Shown: positions 1 to 7,650, counted from the first letter of the stretch. The stretch: DNA of 64,000 nt from Zhouia amylolytica (GCF_900116365.1 NZ_FPAG01000002.1:1-64000); one strand, 5' to 3'. The notes: generated from the sequence alone by a model not told the origin. Program-made: numbers and translations.

Positions 1-117
1 CACAAGATGAGATTTCTTTAAAGGGTCGTTGGAGATGACAACGTTGATAGGCTATAGGTGCAAGTGCAGTAATGCAGGTAGCCGAGTAGTACTAATTACC
101 CGTAAGCTTATGTACTG
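1..117 (+). rRNA. 23S ribosomal RNA, 3' end (partial)
   Basis: The first bases match the conserved 3' end of bacterial 23S rRNA, including the GAGTAGTACTAAT segment followed by CCCGTAAGCTT that closes the terminal helix. The rest of the gene lies upstream of the window. A 5S gene on the same strand follows about 85 bases later, as expected for an rrn operon. The exact 3' end is approximate. Confidence 0.93.
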
Positions 118-202
118 ATTCTTTTTCTTTTGTTGCTAAAACTTATAATTTTTATCTCAATATGTTACCTTATTAGAGTTGGCTACAAGTCAATCAAAGA
201 CT

Positions 203-311
203 TAAGGTGGTTACAGCGGTGGGGCTCACCTCTTCCCATTCCGAACAGAGCAGTTAAGCCCACCAGCGCAGATGGTACTACGAAAGTGGGAGAGTATGTC
301 GCCGCCTTCTT
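203..311 (+). rRNA. rrf: 5S ribosomal RNA
   Basis: This stretch of about 109 nt carries the conserved 5S core, including CCGAACAGAG, GTTAAGCCC and the GGTACT and GGGAGAGTA segments. Its ends (TAAGGTGG and CCGCCTT) can pair to form helix I. It lies just after the 23S end and just before a strong intrinsic terminator, so this is the last gene of an rRNA operon. A small open frame covers it, but that frame is not a gene. Confidence 0.95.
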
Positions 312-315
312 TTAG

Positions 316-349
316 AAAACCCTTTATCACTACGATAAAGGGTTTTTTT
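316..349 (+). terminator. Intrinsic terminator of the rRNA operon
   Basis: AAAACCCTTTATC and GATAAAGGG form a stem of about nine or more base pairs around a short ACTAC loop, followed by a run of seven Ts. It sits immediately after the 5S gene. Confidence 0.9.
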
Positions 350-410
350 ATACCCGAAATCTAGCGATTACCCAGAGATCTTTTTAAATTGCACGGAAAG
401 AACTGTGCCA

Positions 411-1715
411 ATGAAACTTCACATCAATCTTTTCTTTATCCTTTTAACTGGTAGCTTAGGATTTGCTCAGGATCATTCTAAAGAATTAGTCTATAATACT
501 CCAAATAGTCAGGGTCTTGATAGCGCCTATATTTATCATAAAGTAGATTCTATAATGACCAGGGGAATACATGAAAGAGCATTTCCGGGTGCCCAGCTCC
601 TTGTCGCTAAAAACAATGCCATTATTTATCATGAAGCTTTTGGTTATCATACCTATGATAGTCTTCATGCAGTATCTAAAAAGGATCTGTACGATTTAGC
701 TTCTGTTACCAAAATAGCCGGACCGCTACCTGTTTTAATGCAGCTTCACGATCAGGGAAAATTGGATTTAGATCAAAATTTTAGTTACTATTGGAAACCC
801 TGGCGGCATAGAAAGGATAAAAAGGAGTTAACTGTACGTGAGGTTTTGGCTCATCAGGCAGGGTTAGAGCCCTATATTGTTTTTGCCTCGAAATTGATAC
901 GTAAAAATGGAAAATTGAAAAGAAGATTTGTCCGTCATCACTACAGCCACATATTTTCAGTTAAAATATATGATTCATTATACCTTCATAATAGATTCTA
1001 TAGAAAAATGAAACGTATCATAAACAGATCAAATGTTTCTGATGAAAAGAAGTATAAGTATTCCGGATTGAGTTTTCTTTTGTACCCTGAAATTATTAAA
1101 AATATAACAGGTGTTGACTATGAAGATTATGTTACCGATAGTATCTACAGACCTATGGGAGCTAACACCCTAATGTTCAATCCTACAGGGAAGTATCCTG
1201 ATAGCCTAATCGTGCCAACAGAGATTGATAACATATTTAGAAATAAAACGGTGCATGGATGGGTTCATGATGAAAATGCGGGTTTAATGGGAGGAGTATC
1301 CGGGAATGCTGGTTTGTTTGGCACAGCCCTGGATTTGGCTAAACTCATATATATGTACCAAAATATGGGAGTTTATGGTAACAAGCGCTATATTTCCGAG
1401 GCCACAATGAAAGAATTTACGAAAGCACAATATGCAGAGAATGATAATAAAAGGGCATTGGGATTTGATAAACCGTTATTGAACAATAGTGAATTGAGTA
1501 TCTCCCAGGCATCCCCGGCACCCGAGGTAAGTCCTAATAGTTTTGGACATGGAGGCTTTACAGGAACTTATGTATGGGCAGATCCCGATAATAACTTGCT
1601 ATTTATATTTCTAAGCAACCGGGTTTATCCCAACAGATCACATCGGGCTTTGTATAACTTGAATATTCGCCCCTCTCTACAGCAGGTATTTTATCGTGCC
1701 GATGAACATGAATGA
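411..1715 (+). CDS. Secreted serine hydrolase, beta-lactamase class C family
   Basis: This is a penicillin-binding-protein/beta-lactamase-like serine hydrolase of about 434 residues. It has an N-terminal signal peptide ending near GFAQ. The catalytic SxxK motif reads SVTK near residue 98, a tyrosine motif YSG lies near residue 220, and the third motif HGG lies near residue 380 in GHGGFTGT. The order and spacing fit class C-type esterases or peptidases, and similar domains occur in Bacteroidota peptidoglycan-recycling proteins. A GTG six bases upstream opens the frame, but the ATG at 411 starts a clean signal peptide. The substrate cannot be told from sequence. The stop codon overlaps an upstream possible start of the next gene. 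Confidence 0.85.
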   Translation: MKLHINLFFILLTGSLGFAQDHSKELVYNTPNSQGLDSAYIYHKVDSIMTRGIHERAFPGAQLLVAKNNAIIYHEAFGYHTYDSLHAVSKKDLYDLASVTKIAGPLPVLMQLHDQGKLDLDQNFSYYWKPWRHRKDKKELTVREVLAHQAGLEPYIVFASKLIRKNGKLKRRFVRHHYSHIFSVKIYDSLYLHNRFYRKMKRIINRSNVSDEKKYKYSGLSFLLYPEIIKNITGVDYEDYVTDSIYRPMGANTLMFNPTGKYPDSLIVPTEIDNIFRNKTVHGWVHDENAGLMGGVSGNAGLFGTALDLAKLIYMYQNMGVYGNKRYISEATMKEFTKAQYAENDNKRALGFDKPLLNNSELSISQASPAPEVSPNSFGHGGFTGTYVWADPDNNLLFIFLSNRVYPNRSHRALYNLNIRPSLQQVFYRADEHE

Positions 1716-1717
1716 TG

Positions 1718-1725
1718 TATCTTTG
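1718..1725 (+). promoter_or_regulatory. Possible TAnnTTTG -7 promoter box
   Basis: TATCTTTG is an exact match to the Bacteroidota -7 consensus and lies four bases before the ATG at 1730. If used, it would give a nearly leaderless message for the hemolysin-III-like gene. No convincing -33 TTG is seen. Confidence 0.35.
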
Positions 1726-1729
1726 TATC

Positions 1730-2353
1730 ATGGATCAGACAAGAAAAGAGGAGTTTTGGAACGCGATGTCACATGGAGTAGGGATTATTTTAGGTATCAT
1801 TGGCCTGGTCTTTTTACTCCTTACAGATTCTGATAAAACACCGTATAGTACACTCAGTATAATTTTATATGCGATTTCAGTTATCGTTTTGTTTTCTGCA
1901 TCAACTATCTATCATGCGGTGGAAGATTTAGAGCTCAAACAAATGTGGCGGAAAGCAGATCACATCAGTATTTATTTTTTGATAGCAGGTACTTATACCC
2001 CTGTTTCCCTGATAACCCTTGAGAACGGATCGGGATGGTTGATATTCGGTGTGGTATGGGCAGTGGCCATATTAGGTACGGTTCTAAAGGTTTTTTTTAC
2101 TGGTAAGTATGAAATCTTTTCTTTGTTATTATATCTCTTCATGGGATGGCTAATTATTTTCGATATACAGGATTTGATTGCAAATGTTTCCCAACTGGGT
2201 TTAAATCTATTAATGTTAGGTGGAGCCTTTTATACCCTCGGCACAGTGTTTTATGCCATAAAAAAAATACCATATAATCATGTTATATGGCATTTCTTTG
2301 TCTTGGGAGGTGCAGTGTCGCACTACTTCTTTATTTTACTTGAGGTTATTTAA
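1730..2353 (+). CDS. Hemolysin III / PAQR family membrane protein
   Basis: An integral membrane protein of about 207 residues with about seven hydrophobic segments. It carries the family marks: an N-terminal HGVG, STIYHA after the second helix, ADHISIYFLIAGTYTP in the middle, and a C-terminal WHFFVLGGAVSHYF. The conserved H and D residues form the metal site of the PAQR/hemolysin III superfamily. The ATG at 1730 gives the usual short N-terminus (MDQTRKEEF). An upstream ATG at 1712 overlaps the stop of the previous gene by four bases and cannot be excluded. The cellular function of bacterial members is poorly defined, and the name does not imply hemolysis here. Confidence 0.88.
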   Translation: MDQTRKEEFWNAMSHGVGIILGIIGLVFLLLTDSDKTPYSTLSIILYAISVIVLFSASTIYHAVEDLELKQMWRKADHISIYFLIAGTYTPVSLITLENGSGWLIFGVVWAVAILGTVLKVFFTGKYEIFSLLLYLFMGWLIIFDIQDLIANVSQLGLNLLMLGGAFYTLGTVFYAIKKIPYNHVIWHFFVLGGAVSHYFFILLEVI

Positions 2354-2383
2354 AAATTGAAAAAGAAATCTTCAATATCTCTG

Positions 2384-2411
2384 CTGCCACACGAATCCTT
2401 TCGTGTGGTAG
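2384..2411 (-). repeat. REP-like palindrome, upstream copy
   Basis: CCACACGAA and TTCGTGTGG form a perfect nine-base-pair stem around TCCT. It is the inverse-orientation copy of the hairpins at 3032 and 3646, whose loop reads AGGA. It lies 44 bases upstream of the transposase start, as expected for a REP flanking a REP-associated transposase. Confidence 0.85.
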
Positions 2412-2454
2412 ATTAAGCTAAAAAACCACGAAACATTTTCATTATATTTAGAGT

Positions 2455-3018
2455 ATGAGCAGGAATTATAAATTTCATAATCCCGAAGGCTTATATTTTG
2501 TAAGTTTCGCGGTAGTAGGTTGGTTAGACGTTTTTACCCGTAATGAATACAAAAATATTTTATTGGATAGTTTGTCATTTTGCCAACAAAATAAGGGAAT
2601 GGAAATTATAGCATGGTGCATCATGTCAATTCATGTACATTTAGTGTTTAGAAGTATAAATGGAGAAAAACCAGAACAGATATTAGGTGACTTTAAGCGC
2701 TTTACAAGCAAGACATTTGTTGAAGTTATTAAGGATAATATTCAGGAAAGCAGAAAAGAGTTTTTGATAAATGAATTCAAGAAAGTAGCAAAAAGGTCAT
2801 CTAATGTTAAGAATTATCAATTTTGGAGACATGACAACAAACCTATTGAACTATGGAGTAACAAGGTTGTCAAACAAAAGATGAATTACATTCATCAAAA
2901 CCCTGTAGAGGCTGGATTGGTATTTAGACCAGAAGATTATGTCTATAGCAGTGCGGTGGATTATGCGGGAGAAAAAGGTTTAATAGAAAATGTAGTTGTC
3001 TTTAAATCTTATGATTAA
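2455..3018 (+). CDS. REP-associated tyrosine transposase (RAYT, Y1/HUH family)
   Basis: A protein of 187 residues related to the IS200/IS605 TnpA nucleases that process REP palindromes. The HUH pair is H60 and H62 in the stretch IHVHLVF. The likely catalytic tyrosine is Y145 in MNYIHQNPVEAG, a hallmark of the RAYT group. The N-terminal YKFHNPEGLYFVSF is also typical. The gene is flanked on both sides by REP hairpins in opposite orientation, which supports the assignment. Full length for the family and apparently intact. A damaged copy of its last 20 or so codons occurs 0.6 kb downstream. Confidence 0.93.
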   Translation: MSRNYKFHNPEGLYFVSFAVVGWLDVFTRNEYKNILLDSLSFCQQNKGMEIIAWCIMSIHVHLVFRSINGEKPEQILGDFKRFTSKTFVEVIKDNIQESRKEFLINEFKKVAKRSSNVKNYQFWRHDNKPIELWSNKVVKQKMNYIHQNPVEAGLVFRPEDYVYSSAVDYAGEKGLIENVVVFKSYD

Positions 3019-3027
3019 ATTATAATT

Positions 3028-3061
3028 CAGCCCACACGAAAGGATTCGTGCGGTAGCGAGG
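3028..3061 (+). repeat. REP-like palindrome, downstream copy 1
   Basis: CCACACGAA and TTCGTGCGG flank AGGA, a nine-base-pair stem with one A-C mismatch, followed by TAGCGAGG. It begins ten bases after the transposase stop and is inverted relative to the copy at 2384. Its tail creates the AGGAGG that precedes the next gene. Confidence 0.85.
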
Positions 3062-3074
3062 AGGTATATATCCC

Positions 3075-3506
3075 ATGTTAACAGTTATAAATAAAATTAT
3101 GTTAAAGAAATTATTTAAGAAAAAACCTAAGACAATTAGAGAGTATTTAATTTTAGTAGAAAAGAAGCCAGCTTTAAATTTTCAATTAGATATTATTCGA
3201 AATAATTTAGTCGAAATTCAAATTACAAGGCAGAGGATGTTGAATAAGTTTGGTTTGAGTGAACAAATTTCTAATGGAATTGGAATTTCTATAGCATTTA
3301 CTGATGATAGAAATCAAGATTTAGAAAGGTTTCAGAGGTCAGATTTAATGAAAAAAACTATTCATTTAAAAGAATTTCCTAGAGCTTATTTTTTCATGTG
3401 TGATAATGATTCTCAAAAGGTTATAAATTTATTAAGTGAAATTCAGAAAAAAGTGTATGGATATACAGATAAAACAATTTATGGATATAGATTTATAAGG
3501 CATTAA
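3075..3506 (+). CDS. Hypothetical protein between duplicated transposase ends
   Basis: I do not recognise this 143-residue protein. It is highly charged and lysine-rich at the N-terminus (MLKKLFKKKPKT), has no signal peptide or membrane segment, and ends with a tyrosine-rich tail. Its DNA looks more AT-rich than its neighbours. The ATG at 3075 follows an AGGAGG supplied by the end of the REP copy at 3028-3061; an in-frame ATG at 3099 is an alternative start. It sits exactly between two copies of the transposase tail plus REP (2957-3061 and 3571-3675), so it may have been carried in or trapped by the repeat. It is long enough and clean enough to be a gene, but its expression is unproven. Confidence 0.6.
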   Translation: MLTVINKIMLKKLFKKKPKTIREYLILVEKKPALNFQLDIIRNNLVEIQITRQRMLNKFGLSEQISNGIGISIAFTDDRNQDLERFQRSDLMKKTIHLKEFPRAYFFMCDNDSQKVINLLSEIQKKVYGYTDKTIYGYRFIRH

Positions 3507-3524
3507 TTTTCGGCCTCTATATCA

Positions 3525-3569
3525 TTATGCGAAGTCTCCTGACTTAGCGGAGATTCGTGCGGTAGCGGA
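3525..3569 (+). repeat. Degenerate REP-like half-site
   Basis: ATTCGTGCGGTAGCG (from 3553) matches the right half of the REP copies. Its left partner has been replaced by unrelated sequence that itself forms an imperfect hairpin, with CGAAGTCTCC pairing to GGAGATTCG. It abuts the duplicated transposase tail. Confidence 0.6.
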
Positions 3570-3632
3570 GTGGATTATGCGGGAGAAAAAGGTTTAATAG
3601 AGAATGTAGTTGTCTTTACACCTTATGATTAA
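3570..3632 (+). pseudogene. Duplicated 3' fragment of the REP transposase gene
   Basis: Bases 3571-3675 repeat 2957-3061 with about seven mismatches over 105 bases and no gaps. The repeat covers the last codons of the transposase (DYAGEKGLIENVVVF, then TPYD in place of KSYD), its stop codon, and the following REP. The 5' nine-tenths of the gene is absent, so this is a remnant. The left junction lies at GTGCGGT, a short sequence found both in the REP and in the transposase gene next to the breakpoint, which suggests recombination at microhomology. Confidence 0.8.
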
Positions 3633-3641
3633 GGTTTAATT

Positions 3642-3675
3642 CAGACCACACGAAAGGATTCGTGCGGTAGCGAGG
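3642..3675 (+). repeat. REP-like palindrome, downstream copy 2
   Basis: CCACACGAA, AGGA and TTCGTGCGG (3646-3667) followed by TAGCGAGG. It is identical in the palindrome to the copy at 3028-3061 and in the same orientation. It closes the duplicated segment. From here to 3771 I see nothing else recognisable. Confidence 0.85.
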
Positions 3676-3771
3676 AAGTGCTTAAAATTAAAAATAAAAA
3701 AGCAATTAGAAGGGTAATTCTTTTAGTCATACATTAGAACGATTAGTTTGCTCTAATATAGTACATTTTCG

Positions 3772-4200
3772 TTAAGATTTTATAAAGTCCTCAAAATCAG
3801 TATAGAATTCTTCGAATTTTTGCATGGTTTCATTTAAGAAAACCATAGTTTCCTGCCAGGTATTTTTATTATGTATACAGACATTATCTAACTGCACGTA
3901 GACTCTCGAAATTTCTTTGCCATTTTCTAAAAAATAAATGTCTTCATAAATGGCTTTTGGAAGGTAATTCTCGGTTAATACTTTTTTTAAAGATTCTAAT
4001 TTTTCATAATATTTAATCCTGTTCTCAAGATTGTCATCTTCAATGTCAAGGGAAACGATTGCTTTTTTGGTATCGAAATGAAATTTAAATGAAAAGTCTT
4101 TGATTTTGGTATTATATAGAATCCATTTTCTGGGAAAGGATTTGCCAAATGAAATCCAGAACTCTTGTCTTATTTTTTTTGATTGTTCTCTGCTAAACAT
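3772..4200 (-). CDS. DUF4268 domain-containing protein
   Basis: A 142-residue cytoplasmic protein. The opening MFSREQSKKIRQEFWISFGK and the following GKSFPRKWILYNTKIKDFSF are typical of DUF4268 proteins of Bacteroidota. Function is unknown; the domain also appears in proteins next to restriction-type nucleases, but there is no such neighbour here. The gene lies five bases downstream of the ZIP transporter on the same strand, so the two are probably one transcript. Confidence 0.82.
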   Translation of the reverse strand: MFSREQSKKIRQEFWISFGKSFPRKWILYNTKIKDFSFKFHFDTKKAIVSLDIEDDNLENRIKYYEKLESLKKVLTENYLPKAIYEDIYFLENGKEISRVYVQLDNVCIHNKNTWQETMVFLNETMQKFEEFYTDFEDFIKS

Positions 4201-4205
4201 TGCCC

Positions 4206-4877
4206 CTAAATAATGTATGCTGTTAATATACCAATAATAATGACCACAAGTTTATTGGCATTGAACTTATGTCCTTCCGAACTTTCAAAAAGAATGATAG
4301 TTGATATATGAAAAAAGATACCTATAACCACTGCTGAGATCTGAGTATAATAGGTTTTAAAGAATGGTACTATCTCCGATAAAAAGGTTCCTATAGGGGT
4401 CATTAATGAAAATAATATTAGAAAGCCCGCTACCTTACCCTTTGATATCTGGGCTTCCAAAAAGAAGGTCGTTAAAATAATGGCAATCGGTAATTTGTGA
4501 ACGATAATACCATATACCAAACTGTCATGACTATGTATAGGGAACCCTTCCAGAATGGCATGAATACTTAAACTGATAAATAATAACCAGGGAAAATGCA
4601 GCTTTTCACTCTGATGGTGCATATGTCCATGCTCAGCTCCCTTCGAAAAGAATTCCAGAAATATCTGGAGTAAAATCCCTGCCATAATGCAAATTCCAAT
4701 CGTTTTTGCATTACCATGATGATAAACCTCGGGAAGGAGGTCAAATACTGTTAATGAAAGTAAAAATGCACCACTGAAGGCTAATAATAGTTTTAATGAT
4801 TGTTTTAATTGAGGTTTAACTAATATTACAAAAGCAAAACCCGCAAGAACAGTAACGATCGGTAATATGTAATTCAT
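4206..4877 (-). CDS. ZIP family divalent metal transporter
   Basis: An inner-membrane protein of 223 residues with seven to eight hydrophobic helices. The family's metal-binding helices are visible as HAILEGFPIH (about residue 105) and HKLPIAIILTTFFLE (about residue 127). A histidine-rich loop (GAEHGHMHHQSEK) before them is typical of zinc or iron permeases. It probably imports zinc or a similar divalent ion; the exact metal cannot be read from sequence. It is transcribed with the DUF4268 gene that follows. Confidence 0.88.
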   Translation of the reverse strand: MNYILPIVTVLAGFAFVILVKPQLKQSLKLLLAFSGAFLLSLTVFDLLPEVYHHGNAKTIGICIMAGILLQIFLEFFSKGAEHGHMHHQSEKLHFPWLLFISLSIHAILEGFPIHSHDSLVYGIIVHKLPIAIILTTFFLEAQISKGKVAGFLILFSLMTPIGTFLSEIVPFFKTYYTQISAVVIGIFFHISTIILFESSEGHKFNANKLVVIIIGILTAYII

Positions 4878-4972
4878 TATATCGATAAGCTTCAGATGTG
4901 TAAGCAGTGTTTATTTATAAATGGAAAAACTAAACTATTTTAGAAGAACTAAAATAAGCAGCTAAATTAATG

Positions 4973-4980
4973 TATTTTTG
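4973..4980 (+). promoter_or_regulatory. TAnnTTTG -7 box upstream of the RlmL-like gene
   Basis: TATTTTTG matches the Bacteroidota -7 consensus and ends 20 bases before the ATG at 5001, a plausible leader of about 14 nt. Confidence 0.55.
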
Positions 4981-5000
4981 CCTTTTTACAGACGATATTT

Positions 5001-6158
5001 ATGAGTAATAATTATAAAATGGTAGCCAAAACACTTTTTGGCTTTGAAGAATTACTAGCCAAGGAATTGCGTAACCTTGGAGCGCTAAATGTAACCAAGG
5101 GGGTTAGAAGTGTGTACTTTGAAGGAGACAAAGGGTTTATGTACAAGGCAAATTTAAGTTTAAGAACAGCGCTTAAAATTTTAAAGCCCATAAAGAGTTT
5201 CAAAGTTTTTAATGAAAAGGATTTATATAATAAGGTGCAAAGTATAAACTGGAGCGAATACCTCTCTGCTCAAAATACCTTTGCTGTAAATGCTTCTGTT
5301 AATTCTAAGGCGTTTACACATTCTCATTATGTGGCACTAAAGGCCAAAGATGCTATCGTAGATAAATTCAGAGAACAGGAGGGAGTAAGACCTAGTATAG
5401 ATCTCAAACATCCGGACTTAAGAATAAATGTACATATCCAGGAAAAAGAATGTACCATATCTCTTGACAGTTCGGGCACCTCATTACACCAAAGAGGTTA
5501 CAGACTGGCTACTAATATGGCACCTATCAGTGAAGTTTTGGCAGCTGGAATGATCTTGATGAGTGGATGGGATGGGCAATCTGACTTTTTTGATCCGATG
5601 TGTGGTAGTGGTACATTGGCGATCGAAGCTGCAATGATAGCTTGTAATATACCTGCCAATATTAATAGAAGAGAATTTGGGTTTGAAAAATGGAGGGATT
5701 ATGATGAGGAATTGTTTGAAAAAATCACAGAGAGTTGCCTGAATAAAACACGAGAGTTTCACTATAAGATATATGCCTCTGATAGCTCAGCAGCCACCTT
5801 GCTCAAAGCGAAAGCGAATGCCAAAAATGCTAACCTAAATGAATATATAACATTTGACAGGAAAGACTTTTTCAATTCTGAAAAGCCGACAGAAGAAAAG
5901 TTGCATATTGTATTTAATCCACCGTATGATGAACGTCTTGATGTAGATATTGAAACGTTTTATAAAAGTATTGGCGACACGCTTAAGCAAAATTACTCAA
6001 ATACTGATGCCTGGTTTATTACCGGGAATATCGAAGCATTAAAACATGTAGGGTTGAGACCTTCTAAAAAGATTAAGTTGTTTAATGGTAAGCTGGAAAG
6101 TCGCTTGGTTAAGTACGAGATCTACGAAGGAAGTAAAAAAGCAAAGTATAATAAGTAA
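5001..6158 (+). CDS. THUMP-domain 23S rRNA (guanine-N2) methyltransferase, RlmL N-terminal type
   Basis: A 385-residue SAM-dependent RNA methyltransferase. A THUMP RNA-binding domain spans about residues 45-160. The Rossmann methyltransferase domain has the SAM motif DPMCGSGTLAIEAA near residue 198 and the catalytic NPPYDERL near residue 308. This single-domain form corresponds to the N-terminal half of E. coli RlmL, which makes m2G2445 in 23S rRNA; Bacteroidota and Firmicutes commonly carry it without the RlmK half. The target position is inferred from the family. A small membrane-protein gene follows by 14 bases. Confidence 0.9.
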   Translation: MSNNYKMVAKTLFGFEELLAKELRNLGALNVTKGVRSVYFEGDKGFMYKANLSLRTALKILKPIKSFKVFNEKDLYNKVQSINWSEYLSAQNTFAVNASVNSKAFTHSHYVALKAKDAIVDKFREQEGVRPSIDLKHPDLRINVHIQEKECTISLDSSGTSLHQRGYRLATNMAPISEVLAAGMILMSGWDGQSDFFDPMCGSGTLAIEAAMIACNIPANINRREFGFEKWRDYDEELFEKITESCLNKTREFHYKIYASDSSAATLLKAKANAKNANLNEYITFDRKDFFNSEKPTEEKLHIVFNPPYDERLDVDIETFYKSIGDTLKQNYSNTDAWFITGNIEALKHVGLRPSKKIKLFNGKLESRLVKYEIYEGSKKAKYNK

Positions 6159-6172
6159 TAGAAATAAGCAGT

Positions 6173-6406
6173 ATGAAACTTAAAAATAAAGCACTCTTAT
6201 ACAACTTTATCGGATTTTTAATTTTCTTTTTGATCATACGATTTTCATTGCATGCATTTACCAGTATAAACTATATAGTTATAGCGCTGGTAGCTGGTTT
6301 TGGGGCTATTTTTTTAGCACCCAAATTTGCGGTGGTATACCATGGGAAAAAGGAAAAATTAATGATGAAATGGATTTTTATGAAAGGGGTAAAAGAGATT
6401 GAATAA
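6173..6406 (+). CDS. Small conserved two-helix membrane protein
   Basis: A 77-residue protein with two hydrophobic segments, about residues 10-28 and 33-52, and a basic C-terminal tail. It follows the RlmL-like gene by 14 bases on the same strand and is probably cotranscribed. I recognise no domain. It ends three bases before the convergent DUF6048 gene. Confidence 0.72.
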   Translation: MKLKNKALLYNFIGFLIFFLIIRFSLHAFTSINYIVIALVAGFGAIFLAPKFAVVYHGKKEKLMMKWIFMKGVKEIE

Positions 6407-6409
6407 ATA

Positions 6410-7153
6410 CTACTTTTTACCCTCTTTATCTTCTTTTTTACTTTTTTTCGCTTTTTTGAATATAGGAACGAAATAAGTCAAAGAATAGTTGTATCCGATT
6501 CCGAAATTACTACCATCCGTAACTTTGTTGAAACCCGGAATGTATAGGTTTGGGAATTGAGTTGCTTCGGTTTGGTTAACAAGGTAATTTAATCGTACGC
6601 TGGCTCCCAGATAAACATTCTTTAATACCTCGGCCTTAACACCAAATACAAGTTCAGCCCACTGGGCGGTTAAACCATCATATTCCCCAAGGAGGTTCTC
6701 ACCTGAAGTGGTTCCTTCATTCCAGTATTGATCAACATTGTAGATTCTGTAATCTAATAATTCCTGGGTAAAGGTACTAACCCCAACTCGAAAACCTGTA
6801 TAAATTAGATTTTGCATTCCATACCAGTTCTCATAGGTGTTATAATCTATTCCTGCTTTAATATATGAACCTGTGGTGTTGAAATTATAAAGGTCCTCTT
6901 CAGTAAACTTCTCTTCAGAGCCGATTTCAGCAGCAAGGTATAGCTTTCTTGAAATTCGGAAGTCTCCTACCAGTTCGAGGCCTTTATAATTATCATCAAG
7001 CATTGCTCGTACTGGTTTACTTAAATCTATTCCAACCCGAAGTCCATATTTATCTTTATGAACAACAGAATCTTTTTGAATTAATTTTTCTTCCTGAGCA
7101 GAAAGCAGGACACAACACAATAGAAAAGAAATATTAATGAAATATCTGTACAT
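6410..7153 (-). CDS. DUF6048 family outer-membrane-like protein
   Basis: A 247-residue exported protein with a signal peptide ending near LLSAQ. The body alternates short aromatic strands such as YGLRVGIDL, YIKAGIDY, TGFRVGVSTF and FGIGYNYSLTYFVP, as in small outer-membrane beta barrels, and the C-terminus is lysine-rich. Its place just after the DUF6452 gene and RlmD matches the DUF6048 family of Bacteroidota. Its start overlaps the end of the DUF6452 gene by 20 bases, so translation may be coupled. Function is unknown. Confidence 0.8.
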   Translation of the reverse strand: MYRYFINISFLLCCVLLSAQEEKLIQKDSVVHKDKYGLRVGIDLSKPVRAMLDDNYKGLELVGDFRISRKLYLAAEIGSEEKFTEEDLYNFNTTGSYIKAGIDYNTYENWYGMQNLIYTGFRVGVSTFTQELLDYRIYNVDQYWNEGTTSGENLLGEYDGLTAQWAELVFGVKAEVLKNVYLGASVRLNYLVNQTEATQFPNLYIPGFNKVTDGSNFGIGYNYSLTYFVPIFKKAKKSKKEDKEGKK

Positions 7154-7640
7154 GCGCTTGATTTTGATTTTCTATATCTGTTGAAATAATACGAAGGCGA
7201 GAAACCCAGCCTTCAGTGCCACTGTCAGGTGTGTACCCTAAATTATTGTAATATGATACGTAGCCACAACCTCTTGAAATAAATACTTCTTCAGTCCCAT
7301 AATTGAAAGTTAAGGTATCGATGACTCCGGTTTCACTACCTGTTTCATCAATCGCTGAATCCTTAATAAAGACAAACGAAGTACTGTTGGCAAAGGACTT
7401 CAAAGGAAGAACTACCGAGTCTGTTGTACTTAATGGCCAAGCATCAGTTTCTTGTCCAACTCCTATAATTCTTATATTGTTAACCAGTTTAGTTTCCTGA
7501 GGGTTGTCAGCATCGTAAAAGCGAATAACCAAGTTTGGTGTTATCGCTGAGTCAGGAGGACAAATATCATCTTTTTCACAACTTAGAACCCCAATAAAAA
7601 TTAGAAGGATAATAAATGCAGGAAGGAAAATTTTCTTCAT
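7134..7640 (-). CDS. DUF6452 family lipoprotein
   Basis: A 168-residue lipoprotein with a hydrophobic signal peptide and the lipobox GVLSC at residues 17-21. After it comes a conserved start of the mature domain, CPPDSAITPNLVIRFYD. It is the middle gene of an rlmD, DUF6452, DUF6048 run on the minus strand, with ten bases to RlmD on one side and an overlap on the other. Function is unknown; the constant pairing with a DUF6048 barrel suggests a periplasm-facing partner. Confidence 0.8.
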   Translation of the reverse strand: MKKIFLPAFIILLIFIGVLSCEKDDICPPDSAITPNLVIRFYDADNPQETKLVNNIRIIGVGQETDAWPLSTTDSVVLPLKSFANSTSFVFIKDSAIDETGSETGVIDTLTFNYGTEEVFISRGCGYVSYYNNLGYTPDSGTEGWVSRLRIISTDIENQNQAHVQIFH

Positions 7641-7650
7641 TTAAACACTT

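Noticed and set aside
130-315. A 61-residue open frame at the end of the rRNA operon
   Set aside because: It covers the 23S-5S spacer and the whole 5S rRNA, and its translation shows no protein features.
1712-1729. ATG at 1712 as the start of the hemolysin III-like gene
   Set aside because: It overlaps the upstream stop and adds MMYLCI, but TATCTTTG lies inside this stretch and the family N-terminus fits the ATG at 1730. Not excluded.
3075-3506. The gene between the REP copies as a toxin, antitoxin or transposon accessory protein
   Set aside because: No domain, motif or partner gene supports this; it stays hypothetical.
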